This document shows positions 23,265 to 35,067 of a DNA stretch of 64,000 bases, piece by piece. The stretch comes from Hyparrhenia diplandra (lineage: Eukaryota > Streptophyta > Magnoliopsida > Poales > Poaceae): NCBI GenBank assembly GCA_015847255.1, contig JADLZK010009198.1:1-64000 (forward strand), read 5' to 3'. The translations under genes and the position numbers were made by a program. The notes under the pieces are model-generated. The model worked only from the letters and a program-made list of their open reading frames with translations, made no database searches and was not told where the DNA came from. Each line of letters begins with the position of its first letter. Within the stretch, counting starts at the first letter, position 1.

Positions 23265-26179
23265 ATGGCAGCCGCCCCTGCCGGCGCCCCCGCAATCACC
23301 GCCTCATCCTCCTTTGTTTCTTCGCCGCCGTTCTCTCTCAAGTAGCTCACTCCTTCCCTTCTTTCCCGTTGGTCGCAGCAAACGTTTTTGTTCCCTGGTG
23401 GATGGATACGTCTAACTGTGACTCGCTTCCAGGGCATCGACGATGACTAGACACTGCCGACCCGCGGGGAGAGTCTCGGTCAACATCCGCTGCGTCAGTA
23501 GCCCGCCGGTCGTCGACACATGTACTATTTATTGGTTTCCGTCCCGTTCTTAGAAATTCCATGCCTCTCCATCCAGCATTCTGAAAAAAATATTCATTCT
23601 GAGTTTGGTCGATGTTGCATTCGTTTAAGGAGTTGCTCGATGATGTCGTAGGAACAGAAATATGGATGCTGTTTCATTGTTTGCTAATATTTTCTTTCTA
23701 CTGTCCCGAAGCTTACAAGACTAGTGTCCCGCGCAATGCTAACATGGCCAAACTCCAAGCAGGATATTTGTTTCCTGAGGTTATGCATTATTCCCATCGT
23801 TTCCTTTTGTTACTGATGCTATTCTGTCGGAGGTTTGGCTTCTGATAGTATCAATTCTTGACTGTCAAGCAGATTGCCAGGAGAAGAGCAGCTCATTTGC
23901 TGAAGTATCCAGATGCCAAGATTATAAGCCTTGGGATCGGTGACACTACCGAGCCCATTCCAAATGTCATTACAAATGCCATGGCAGAGGTACTTTCATG
24001 TCAATCTAGTGTCCTGTGACTCCTGTCAATCATGTTTATTCAACCTACAAAAAAATCCCAAGTGTTCCGGTACTTTCAGTTTTATAGTTGAAAAAACACT
24101 TGCATTTGTTTGCTGCTAAATATCTCTTTTACAATTACATTTTTTTTTTTGTCTGTCTATTTGTAAACGCAGAGAGCACATGCTTTGTCAACAATTGATG
24201 GCTACAGCGGTTATGGAGCTGAGCAAGGTGAAAAGGTACCTTGTGGTGTTATCAGCAATTTTCATTGCATTAAAGGGCTAACTAAGATACATATTTAACA
24301 GTATACTATATGAAGCTTTACATAAATATTTTATGGAGAAATCTAGATACAAAGATTGGTCGTCTTTTATTTAAAAATCATTTAATCTGTTGATTAAAGG
24401 GTAACTGTTTTTAACTTTTTATTGTTATGATATATGATTTTCTAATCCTTAAGGGTTACTGTTTTCTAATGTAAAGATCAATCACATAAAATGCCTCTGA
24501 TTAGTTGATATTTTTCCTTTCACTTATCGATCCAAATCCTTGCATAGTTGCACATTTGAACCACTTTTCTTATATGAATTAATTTTTTTAAGTTTACAAT
24601 CATATTCATACTTATCTCTTTGCTCTATTCTTGTATAAGCTCCTTCAGCATCATAAAATTTCTTGCTGATTGCTAATGCAGAAAGTCAGAGCAGCAATTG
24701 CTGCAACCTACTATGCGGACCTTGGTATTGAAGATTCAGATATATTTGTCTCTGATGGTGCCAAATGTGACATATCTCGCTTGCAGGTACCAAAAAGATT
24801 TTTGACTCTTCCTTCTTAAGTTTACAATTCATTTTAAATTGTTTGTTAATAATTCTCCTGATTCAATATTACAGGTCCTTTTTGGATCTAATGTAACAAT
24901 TGCGGTCCAAGATCCATCATACCCTGTAAGACTCTTGAATCAATTGTAACTCTCAGTTACTTACACTTTCATATTAATGATTCTAAACTTATGTGTGATG
25001 ATTGTAATTGTGATATGTTCTTTTGTCATATTGTTACTTATGGATTAGCTGCTACCATTTTACATATTGTCTATTGAAATTAAAGCAGGCCTTTCATTTT
25101 GACAGGCATATGTTGATTCAAGTGTTATCATGGGCCAAACTGACTTATATCAGCAAGATGTTCAGAAGTACGGAAACATTGAATACATGAGATGCAGTCC
25201 AGAAAATGGATTTTTTCCTGATCTGTCAACTGTCCCTCGGACAGATATTATTTTTTTTTGTTCACCCAACAATCCTACTGGTGCTGCTGCATCTCGGGAC
25301 CAACTAACCAAATTAGTAAAATTTGCAAAGGACAATGGGTCCATCATAGTGTATGATTCTGCTTATGCAATGTACATATCAGATGACAGCCCAAAGTCTA
25401 TCTTTGAAATTCCTGGAGCAAAGGAGGTAGGCCATATGTTCCAATATCTTGTTCATTCATACTACATACTGGAGTGTTTAAAATGTCCTAGTTGCATGGT
25501 TGTCCTCAAAATTACAGTGCCAGTGCTATGTTAATTAGTCGCGCCATATTCCCCTTGTAAATAAAAGGGCGACTTTTCCATTGTTGTTTTGTTTATATGC
25601 AGGTTGCTATTGAGACAGCTTCATTCTCGAAGTATGCTGGGTTCACTGGTGTCCGTCTAGGTTGGACTGTTGTCCCCAAGGAGCTCCTTTTCTCAGATGG
25701 ACATCCAGTTGCTAAAGATTTCAATCGTATAGTTTGCACTTGCTTCAATGGCGCATCAAACATTTTCGCAAGCTGGTGGTTTAGCTTGCCTCTCTCCAGA
25801 GGGTCTAAAGGTAGGATTCCTGGTTCTTGGAATTCTCAGATTGCTCTTCTGCATTCTATCTTTTATCCATCTGTTCGCGTGCAGGCTATGCATGGTGTTG
25901 TTGGCTTCTACAAGGAGAACACTGAAATAATTGTTGACACATTTACATCACTTGGATTCAACGTGTATGGTGCCAAGAACGCTCCATACGTATGGGTGCA
26001 CTTCCCTGGCCGCAATTCGTGGGATGTGTTTGCTGAGATCCTGGAGAAGGCGAATGTGGTCACTACTCCTGGCAGTGGATTTGGACCGGGTGGCGAAGGC
26101 TTTGTGAGGGTTAGTGCATTGGGACATAGAGATAACATCATTGAAGCCGCAAAGGAGATTAAAGCAGTTGTACAAGTGA
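23265..26179 (+). CDS. DAPAT: LL-diaminopimelate aminotransferase, chloroplast (AGD2/DAPAT type)
   Basis: This PLP enzyme converts tetrahydrodipicolinate to LL-2,6-diaminopimelate in plastid lysine synthesis. Exons: 23265-23341 and 23433-23521 (Ser/Ala-rich transit peptide), 23712-23779 (ANMAKLQAGYLFPE), 23873-23989 (IISLGIGDTTEPIP), 24173-24235 (STIDGYSGYGAEQGEK), 24682-24786, 24875-24925, 25106-25426 (CSPNNPTGAA motif and YDSAYAMYISDDSPKSIFE), 25603-25810 (ETASFSKYAGFTGVRLGW, containing the PLP lysine of SFSKY) and 25885-26179 (TTPGSGFGPGGEGFVRVSA). Introns are GT-AG. Two one-base insertions disrupt the frame. One is an extra T near 25765, before QAGGLACLSPEGLK. The other is an extra G near 26154, without which the protein ends KQLYK then TGA at 26177. 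Read literally, the last frame runs on to 26265. With both ignored, all family motifs are in order. Confidence 0.92.
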
Positions 26180-26673
26180 ACACCGATGCAGCTTCTGTGT
26201 CCTCCTGGAAAGATGGTATCAATAAGAACACAACAGCATTTGGGACACCAAAATTTGCTGGTTGAAGCTGCCAGAAGATGTTAGAAGTGGAACATGATTG
26301 TTTTTTGGGAGCATGATTTTCTTTTAGTAGGCTTTCATGTGTACTACATTCAAACCATTTCCAACTATAGACAATGCTTGTTGTAGTCCTGAGACTCTTC
26401 ACTCCAATCACTGGTGAAGTGTTTATCTCATCTGTGTTCGTTTTTGTGCCTTACTGTTGCGGTTTTGGAATGCTTTTTGTAGGATGTAGATGAGAAAACC
26501 CCTTTTGTGTAAGCTTGACTATCACAACACCATAATAAATAAGTACCACAGTTTAGATATTTCTCTTGCAGCACGTGTATGTTCATACTAACTGTTTCAA
26601 CATCTTCTGATTTACTGAATTTGGGTTTGCTATGTATTTATCTATGCATTGAGTTGGTATTTTTGCTCTTTAG

Positions 26674-29572
26674 ACTGGAACAAGGACACTTGAGAGATAG
26701 AATTGGTGATGTTGTCAAGTGCTTACCATGTGGAGATGAACCTCAGTGATGCTGGCTTTCAAGACAGGTATGTTGTCCAGAAGGTCATCAAAAGATGGCA
26801 GAGAACAGGCCAATTGATGCCAAAGGCAAGAGAGTATTTAAACGTTAGTGCTTTGTCAGTACCTTGTTTGTGCTCCTACAGTTTATTGTTGGCTACTACT
26901 ACTAGTAGTTAAATGCATTGTCTGTTGTGGCGGCACAAAACAAATAATTACATGCGTGTGGGCAGTTCATTCAAGTATGATATCATAGATAGATGGAACA
27001 CAAATAGATGAATGTTGATTTTTAATGTAAAGTGCTGAGGAAGGTCTACGTTCAGTGGTACAGGTGGGTAAATAAAGCAAACTGTAGGGGTAAAATGATG
27101 ATGACAGCAGCCACACCATCATCGCTAACTAAGATGTTTTAAGTAGTAGAGATTAACAGAAGTGCTCCTACCTTTTTTCTTCCTGATACTTGATGTTATG
27201 CAAGATTTGATAGAGAAATGTCTGTATAGTACAGTCGTCTCACATGATGCTAGTACGTTCACTTATTAGGTATCAAATAATAATTTACCATAATCCGGCA
27301 CCTGAGACACAGGCAACACCAACATCTTATTCAGGTTGAATGCATAGTTCCTGTTGAGAGGAACCTAACAGATTCATCTGACTTTTCAGTCCTTGTGTTA
27401 AATGAAGTTGAATGCATTCCCTCCTCAGAACTATGGAAAAGTATGGCTCAACGTGCAGGCTGATCCTATGCTGCTAACAGCTCCTCAAAAGTGACAGAGG
27501 CTGTAAGATCCTGTTGCTTAAATGTGCGACTAAATGCACCCAGCGAAGATCAGGTTGGTGATTGATGCCCCAAACACTCATTTAACATTTGATCTTACTT
27601 TGCCTCATTGCCTTGGCTGTTGATTGACAGTATGCCATGCCATATGGGTGTTGAAAAGCACTGCTGACGTTTCCTAATGATTTGCTTGCTCAAGTCCAAA
27701 ATATTTACTGGGAATTGGGGACAGACTATGCAAATACTTAAAGTCTGACACCATTCTTCACTTGCCAGATTGTCCAAGTTCTAGAGTTCATTGGGAAGCA
27801 AAAAAACTACATCTTCCAGCTGGATTTGCTGCTCATATCACAACACAATCAAACCGTAATCTTAGATGGGCGATACTGTTTTTTGAGACATGCAAAGTGC
27901 AGCAGTAAGTTTTTTTTATTTATTTGTTATCCAGTGTTTTTCTGATTTGCCACACCTCCACTTACAGTTATGTTAATCTTTACCTCCTGCCAACACTGAC
28001 TACTACTGTCATTCTTTTTTCTTTGGCTTTCAGATACCCATGTACAGCAAATCAAGTGGCGCCTCTTCTTGATTGGGAGCAATATGTGTCTGAAATAGCA
28101 ACTGATATACTGACAGAACAAAGCCCTAAAAGGTTTGAACTCTGTTGGATGAAGTATTTAAGCCTTATAATTCTTGTTGCATGCTTTTTTATTCATCTCA
28201 AAATCTAAACATGGGTCCAGCTGCAGTATTGCTTTTCTTGTACTAGGTTTTCGTATGCCTATGTTTGCTGAAAATAAAAGACATGTCAATGACTGGAATG
28301 CAGTGAGCGCATGCCTAGACCTGGCTACAATACATGTTTTTCCAAACAGATGAAAGCGCGAATTGTTATTTGTTTTGGCAAATTCTGTTTGGAATCTGTA
28401 ACTGATATTCAGTATCAGTGTAAAAAGCACTGAGCTTTGCTATATTTGTGGATTCTCTTATAGCTCAATATCATTGTGCTTTTGGTACTGAACTACTGAT
28501 ATGGTGACACTATTTCCTGAACGTCTCTTGTTATGCATTGGCGCATGCAGTTCTATATGTAATCATTTTTGTCTATTTTTTTTTTTTTTATTTTTTAAAA
28601 GGGACCAAACTAGGAGAACTAGGTGGATTTATGTTAAAAAGAAACTAGGCACCCAAATTTGCATCAGCGAGGATATGAACTTGTGTGGTCTAGGCGTACA
28701 TCCACACCCTCAACCAACTGAACTAGGTTTAGATCCTTTTTGGTCTATAGTTTATTTGATTTACTTCATTAGCTTTCCATGCTTCCTTATTCCTATCAGT
28801 ATTTATCTGTAGCCTGCCACTACATGAGAAGATGTCTGTTTAAAATCTTATCTAATAGCATGAAGTTTCTACTAATTGAAAGAAGCTAAACATGCTGTTT
28901 TACTGGGCTTTTACATTCTTATATTTTTACAAATTTGAATGTCTTGTGACACAGAAATACAGAATATAGATTTGAGAAAGTTTGTCCTTTCCCATGTGTG
29001 CAGCTTCTGCTCTGGATTTGTTGAAATTTTGTTTTTGTATCATGATTTATGAAAGTGACTTGTTGATTTTCTTTGATTTTGGCTCTCAACATTTTAGGCT
29101 ATTTGCTGTACGCCAGAAATTCTATGAACTCATCAATTGTATCCCACCTGAAAGTATTTTGAATGCTCCACTCTCTGCTATTTTGAAAGCTTTTTTTTCA
29201 TCTAGTAGGTACTTTTCCCTCGTTATTTATAATTATTATGGATTGTGTTTAGTTATGCAACCTTATCATTGTTCTTGTTTCCTTTTGATTTTTATAATAT
29301 GAATGCCCCACTCTCTTCTATATAACCGAAATATGCATTTATAATCCCTTATGGATTGGTTTAGTTATGTATGACCTCAGCTTGTGATTGTTCTTGTTTC
29401 CTTTTATTAGTATGCGTGCCCGTCTCAGGGATTTGCTTTGCATGGTCTTAGCGTGATGATTATTTATTAATACAGAAGCCTGTGCGTTTCTCTTCCTTTG
29501 TGCAGCTTTCGTCGCCAAGTTGATGAGCATTTACAAGGAGTTCCTGTTTTTGTTAATATTCTTCAAAAATAG
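26674..29572 (+). pseudogene. Decayed copy of replication factor C subunit 3 (RFC3)
   Basis: RFC3 is a subunit of the PCNA clamp loader. Six exon-like pieces are recognisable: 26674-26833 (SAYHVEMNLSDAGFQDRYVV), 27390-27553 (CRLILCCNSSSKVTEAVRS), 27769-27904 (IVQVLEFIGK), 28034-28132 (DWEQYVSEIATDILTEQSPK), 29098 to about 29160 (LFAVRQKFYELINC) and 29506-29572 (FVAKLMSIYKEFL, then TAG). Missing are the N-terminal exons with the Walker A site; there is no room for them after the aminotransferase gene. About eight residues are gone after LNEV, and the exon for the KLDSDLKHE...HYEHKMRLG region is absent. The sensor motif SRC reads SCC. Frames are broken in several exons. The first exon piece starts only about 500 bp after the aminotransferase stop. 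Residual GT-AG sites show that it derives from genomic DNA, not from a processed transcript. Confidence 0.8.
28577..28736 (-). mobile_element. tRNA-derived SINE in the RFC3 pseudogene
   Basis: On the minus strand it starts near GGATCTAAACCTAGTTCAGT and shows an A-box-like TAGTTCAGTTGG and a degenerate B-box-like AGTTCATATCC about 35 bp further on. It ends in an A-rich tail (T-run at about 28577-28600 on the plus strand). Similar sequences TTTTTGTCTAT (28566-28576) and TTTTTGGTCTAT (about 28737-28748) flank it and fit a target duplication. Confidence 0.6.
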
Positions 29573-31193
29573 CTTAAAACCTAAGAGGTAAATTTTTGCA
29601 ATCCGCTGTCGCATTGTAAAGTTTAAAATCTTTGGCGGTGTAGTCTTGTTGTGTACTAAACTCGTGAACCACTAGCTTCATTCTGTCTGTCTTTAAACCA
29701 TCGTCAACTTGGTTTCCCGGCTACATTTGCCTGACTGCACGTGGACGCTGATGACGACATAATCAGACATCATTTCTCTAGGTCAAGAAAGAGAACATCG
29801 GCAGACTTGTCGGAAGTTAGAAATAATAATATTATGTGAAGAGAACCCAAGAATTTCTGAGAACCGATCACGAAACAAGCAGATTCATGTTACTGCAATT
29901 TGCAAGCGTGTCGTCTCATTGAAATTAATTAAAATTTTAGAAAAAAAGTTGCTGGAGAAGACATAACGCATCGGCCACTGCTACGGCCTGCGTGGTTCAG
30001 CACGTAGGTGGGGAAGGGTGGCCGGGGCGCAGCCATGGCTGACGACGCTCCGGCGGGATTGGGAGCGAACGTATATCTACACAAGCGAGCGAGGCGCTAG
30101 CTACAGGGTGCCTCGTCGGAGAAGCGTCCCACGAGGACACCAGCACCAGCGGCACGCCTGCACCTGTCGCAGCAAATTCCATTCGCCGGTGCCCACAAGG
30201 AAATCTGCTTCCAAATTGCATCAACTACAGCAGCATCACCCGGGCACTCAGCATACACCTCAACATTTCTGAACATAGGCCACACAAGGGAGGCAGAAAA
30301 ATTCAGAGTCGAAAAGCAACAGGATCCTAAACCAGGATAATTTACATGACCAGATATCCACGGAGTCACAGCTAACAACCAGGTGTCCAGCGCAAATATG
30401 GGCTGATAAGTCTACAAATGCCGGTGCAATTGATGGACAAGATTAGCAGAAGCAATACATCAATCCATGCCCCCATAAACATCCCGAACAAATGGTGGGA
30501 AAACGACCACCATGCAGTGGAGGCGACAGAAATTCTACAGTTCCACAACACACAGAACACATTACTGTCTTCACAGTACACATGGCAATTGGCATCATCT
30601 GTCATATCATCCGGAGACTAAGTTTGCTTCCCTAGAAAGGATCTGTAAAAGAAACAATAATACACCAGAGTCAGATGTCGGATAGATTTCACCAACCAAC
30701 AAAATATATGAGTTAAAACTAAAACGTAGCAGCGTAATGCTGAGCAAAGAACAGGCAACATGTGCAGCATTTTCCACTGAAATGAAGAAAAAGAACAGAG
30801 TTTAAGCCATCACTTATGACCATCTCCAAAATTAACTTATTCAACACAAATATAAAACTGGTGTTGAGGGAAGATGGATGCTTGATTCTGTGTTAAAGGG
30901 TTGAAATGACGGCAATAATGAGCCAGAAAACTAGGACTTCAGGGAGCAACGTGTTGTACACATTCAGCATTTGTGGTGTACCATGCAGGGTGGATTTGTT
31001 TCAGGAACAAAATGCACATGGAAACTTCCAAACTTGTTCTTCTCAGCTTACTCAACATGAAACCTACAGAAATATTCTGACAAACTCCATCCCAAAAAAT
31101 GAGTGCCCTTCAATCTACAGTGCTTAGTCGATCCATTTTAGGTTTTTTTTAGGTTTTTTTATGCAAAAGATTAATAATATTTATGAAATAATA
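29573..31193. other. Unassigned region
   Basis: Between the RFC3 remnant and the next MITE. A GC-richer patch at 29990-30230 has open frames on both strands, one starting at the ATG at 30034 and others on the minus strand. None shows a family signature, and they could be a captured or decayed fragment. The rest is AT-rich with no gene or transposon ends that I can define. Confidence 0.4.
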
Positions 31194-31303
31194 CTCCCTC
31201 TTCAAATTATAAGATGTTTTGGTTTTAATATCCGTTTTTTATATTTTTTGCTACGCAGCTGTCTATAAATGCCAAAACGTCTTATAAAATTGGAATGAGG
31301 GAG
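31194..31303. mobile_element. Short Stowaway-like MITE, 110 bp
   Basis: The left end reads CTCCCTCTTCAAATTATAAG and the right end, reversed, reads CTCCCTCATTCCAATTTTAT. TA dinucleotides flank both ends. The inverted match extends inward (AAGATGTTTTGG against CCAAAACGTCTT). Confidence 0.75.
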
Positions 31304-31374
31304 TATCAAATAAGTACCACTAGATTCATCATCAAATACATTTTCATAGTGTACCTGTTTGAAATCATGATTTG

Positions 31375-32606
31375 AATTATCTCTATGGCCCTCATGAAAA
31401 GAGTGTGGATCTTTATGGCCTTTTTTCCCCAAAGTTAGCTCTATGGCCTTGGAATAAGTTTTGGTGAGCTCCATGACCTTCTGTTATGTCTGTTAGGTCT
31501 TCTGTTAGTTTGTCCACCGACTTCTACGCGAAATGTCTAAATTACCCGTGTTCCATCACATACCCTTTGCCCTTCAGACCCGACCCCGACGCACGTATCA
31601 TGAAAAAAAACACCGTGGGTGGTGGTGAAGCCGCCCGCCACCGGTCCTGCCGACAGGTCGCCGCCCGGTGGTTCAAGGTCGCGCTGAGGTCCTCCGGCCT
31701 TGATCCGCCGGATCCACCTGCTCCCTCCCCAATCCCTCTTCTTCCGTCCACCCGGCCTTGGATCCGCGAGAGGTCGGCGCACATGCAGCGCTCCTCCGCG
31801 ACCGCACTGCAGGGAGTTCCTTCTCCCGCTGGGCCCCTGCATCCGTGGGTGTGGCGGCGGCCCGGTCCTTCATCTCGTCGAATTTCGTCTCTTGTTGCTG
31901 ATGGTTGTTGATTCTTTGGCGGCATGCAGCCATGCAGCGGCGTTGCCCCTCATGACAATTGGGATTTTGAGTACATCTTGATTAGATGATTCTGTAACAG
32001 AAGTAATACTCGATGCTTTTTTCTCTCTCATTTTTCTTACTCTGTATCTTCTTTCCAACTGGATCTTGCATGTAGCAATAAGCAATAAGCTTTGTAATAT
32101 TAGTAAAAGCCTTTATATTACCACGCTTTTTATTTTTCTTTTATTTTTAGTTATTACTGTTTGAGCAATAAGCTTTGTAATATTAGTTTATACAGAAACA
32201 TTGATTTTATAAATTTACTACTACAACACATGATTAGCTCAGTTTATGGTTTGTAATAGTATTCAAATAATTACTACTGTGTTTTTTCTATTTTGGCCAA
32301 AAATAATTAAAAAAAACTTCAAGAGGAATAATGATTTTGTAAATTTACTAATCAAATTCCATGACGAACAGTGTGCAAAAGTTATTAGTGAACATAGTTT
32401 ACGGTTTGCAAAAGTCGTTTTCCTTTAGTTTTTTAATTTTTTGTCTAGGGGTAAAATGGTCTTTTACTCATCACTTAACACCGTTAGTGTAAAAACCAAC
32501 AGAAGGCCATGGAGCTAACAAAAAAAGTTTCCAGGGCCAGAGATAATTTAGAAAAAAAAGGGTCATATAACTCCATCGTGTTTTCTTGAGGGCCATAGAG
32601 ATAATT
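31375..32606. mobile_element. Long-TIR DNA element with GC-rich core (Mutator/Pack-MULE-like)
   Basis: The left end AATTATCTCTATGGCCCTCA reappears inverted at the right end (GAGGGCCATAGAGATAATT). The inverted match continues with gaps for about 130-150 bp, through the GAGCTCCATGACCTTCTGTT segment at left and AACAGAAGGCCATGGAGCT at right. The terminal arms are AT-rich, but 31550-31900 is strongly GC-rich, with a proline-rich open frame on the plus strand (DPPDPPAPSPIPLLPSTRPW). That contrast resembles captured host DNA in a Pack-MULE. No transposase is visible, so the element is non-autonomous. The target duplication is unclear. The true ends may extend outward to the matching AGTATCAAA and TTTGATACT motifs at about 31301 and 32613. 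Confidence 0.6.
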
Positions 32607-33028
32607 GTCCTTTTGATACTACTGTCTATATAGTTAGTCAAACTTAAAATAGTTTGACTTTAACCAAATAAAAATGCATGCTTTTTGTCTCTTCTAACAT
32701 GCTTTGAGTTTCATGGGGATGTTTTAATAAAGAAAAAGGGATGCTACAAGCCTATAACATTCCATAAACTACAAAATCACATATTTATTTCTAAACATTT
32801 CCATGTCTAGTTGGTGCTCAGAATGAAGACAGATTGCATGATTATACAGTATATAAAGGCAGAATCCACTTGATATCTTGCTTATAAAATGTAAGAAATG
32901 CATGATATCTTGCTTATAAAATGGAAGAAATGCATGTGAGGAAAGAAATAAACCAATCTGGAAAAGAACCTACCTAGCAGAGAAAGTGGTTTGCAGGATT
33001 AACCACAAAGAGCAAGTCCCTTAACCCA
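32607..33028. other. Intergenic; 3' side of the SUVH gene
   Basis: AT-rich, with a short local duplication (TTGATATCTTGCTTATAAAA-like, near 32870 and 32902). It presumably includes the 3' UTR of the minus-strand SUVH gene. Nothing else is recognised. Confidence 0.4.
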
Positions 33029-35067
33029 TCAAAATAATCCCCGGCAGCTTTGTGATCCACACATGCAGTTCTTCGCTCTCACGAGAACCTGAACCGTTAG
33101 ATTCAGCTCCAGCAACACCATTAAATGCGTCAGTTCTGTCATGGGTGGAATATGCTTCAGTGCAAAAGAACATTATATGTGGGTGTCCATCATCTCCATG
33201 ATCATATTGAACTGGTTGCCAGAAGACATTGGGTGAGCAACTGTGGTTCATGAAACGGAGACATTTCCCATGTTTTTGCACTTATCTTGATAGGCAGTGG
33301 CTGAAATTCATCAGCCGATACATACGTGCTTTTCTTCACCTATCAGTTTCAGGTCCACAATTCCATTTTAATGTCTTGTCACCAGGGCATACAGTTTGAA
33401 AAATGTAATCGTCTTCACTATCATTCAAATTAACTTTCTCATCAATGACCTCACCAGCATACTCACATATAAATGAACCAGCACGAACAGGTTCCCAGCA
33501 GCTTAAGACCCCAGCCTCGATTGGTGGTCCTGAAGACCTCAAAAAATGTAGCCTGGCCCCTTTTTTGGGCCACTCTGTTCCGACAATTTGTAGAACAGTT
33601 GCAAGATTCACCACATTCATAGATCATTGGTTTGGCGCATGACAACAATCCTAATGAACTGTAGGGTAAATCACCTCCATTATGTTGTCCACAAGCACAA
33701 GTGGCATCACCAGGCAAGCAAACACTCTGGCATCCACAACCCTGTAACTTTTTTTTCATAGAACTGAGAATTTTCGAAAGTATTTGACCTGATTAGTATA
33801 GGTGAAATGCCCAGGTCCTTTTCTCATGGTCTACCTCATTGACAAGACAAACTGGCATACCTTCAGCCTTAGATGAAAGATCAGCTAGTAGAACTCTGCC
33901 TCTGGTAGCAGGATTATCTATCCATCGCTGAGTCATCTTCCATAATGCAGCTCCATCACGCTGTCCAGGTTCACGCAGCAGCTTGTACTTGAAGCAATGG
34001 ATGCCAGACTTTGTTTTTTCCCCTCAGGACTCATGAATCTTGTAGAGGCCATCATATATGTAAATTTTTTCCCTGTTAGGCAAAATGGATCCTTGAAGCC
34101 ACGTACAACCCTTATCACATTCTTCCTATGCAAACTCCTCTCAAGAGCTAGGTTACCCCCTCTCAAGCTTTTTGGTCATGCCTCTCCCTCAGTATTCCTA
34201 CTATTTCCCCCCTTGACCACTGTACACACCAGCACATCTGTGTCATCATCATCATTCTCATAACCACCTGCAGAGACAATACATATGGCTACAGAATCCT
34301 CATCACCTCCAAATTTTGTAGTCATGTAATCAATGCCTCCCATACTAGGTGCATGCAATCCAATGATACACAGCTCCATCCTGAAATAGAAAATATCCCC
34401 TATTTCAACTCCAGGGACAGTTCCTACCCTCTTGCCCGTATTCGCCCTGATGTTACTGGCCATCATGATGGCACCAGCCTTCAGGTCTGCACGCCTGCTA
34501 GCGCCCTGTGTTTCATCCATCTGCAGATGTTCGCCGGAGGGCCTCAAAGCGCCATGTGAACTGCTTCCACAATCTCCCTGGGATCGGATGAAGATGACAG
34601 AAAGGCAAGCTCTTTGCCAGCAACAAAAATTTTGTATGTGGGCTTAGGGCGCTACCTTACCATTTGCCATCACCACGACCAGAACCAGGAGGATCGCCTC
34701 TCCTCTTCCGTCAGATGCCACAGTTTTGTTACCCGAGTAAGGCTCATCATCACCATCATGTGATATGCCTGACCTTGTCTTGTATGCAGAGATAGGGGTG
34801 GCATCAATGGCACCATTAGCACTTGTGCCTGTATAAGAAACACCATTTGCAGTGGCATTGAAAGTAGTGAACGATCCAAAAGGCAGGAAGGTTCCTGCAC
34901 CAAACCCTGCTGGAAATTGACCAACTGAGTGACAGACCAATGGTGGTGTGCTTGATTGATTAACATTGACTCCCATGGGGGCAGGGAACATTGAGCTAAA
35001 GACCTTAATGGCTTGGCATCCAGGAGCACCTGATTAGATCAGGTATGAAACTCGAGGCCCTGGACAT
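33029..35067 (-). CDS. SUVH-type histone H3 lysine-9 methyltransferase
   Basis: Intronless, as is usual for SUVH genes in plants. The order of domains is canonical. The N-terminal linker contains DAKPLRSLA and MFPAPMGVNVNQSS, followed by an AT-hook-like RRGDPP region. The SRA domain includes GTVPGVEIGDIFYFRMELCI, GLHAPSMGGIDYM and AICIVSAGGYENDDDD. The pre-SET cysteines are GCGCQSVCLPGDATCACGQ and YECGESCNCSTNCRNR. The SET domain contains GWGL, AGSFICEYAGEVID and RFMNHSCSPNVFWQPVQYDH, and post-SET is a CMCGSQSCRGLF-type end. Such enzymes bind methylated DNA through SRA and place H3K9 methylation. At least six one- or two-base indels shift the frame (near 34995, 34550, 34215, 33570, 33160 and 33050). 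The spot where SET domains have YDYG reads as a poor match. The start at 35067 (MSRASSFIPDLI) is tentative. Confidence 0.85.
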
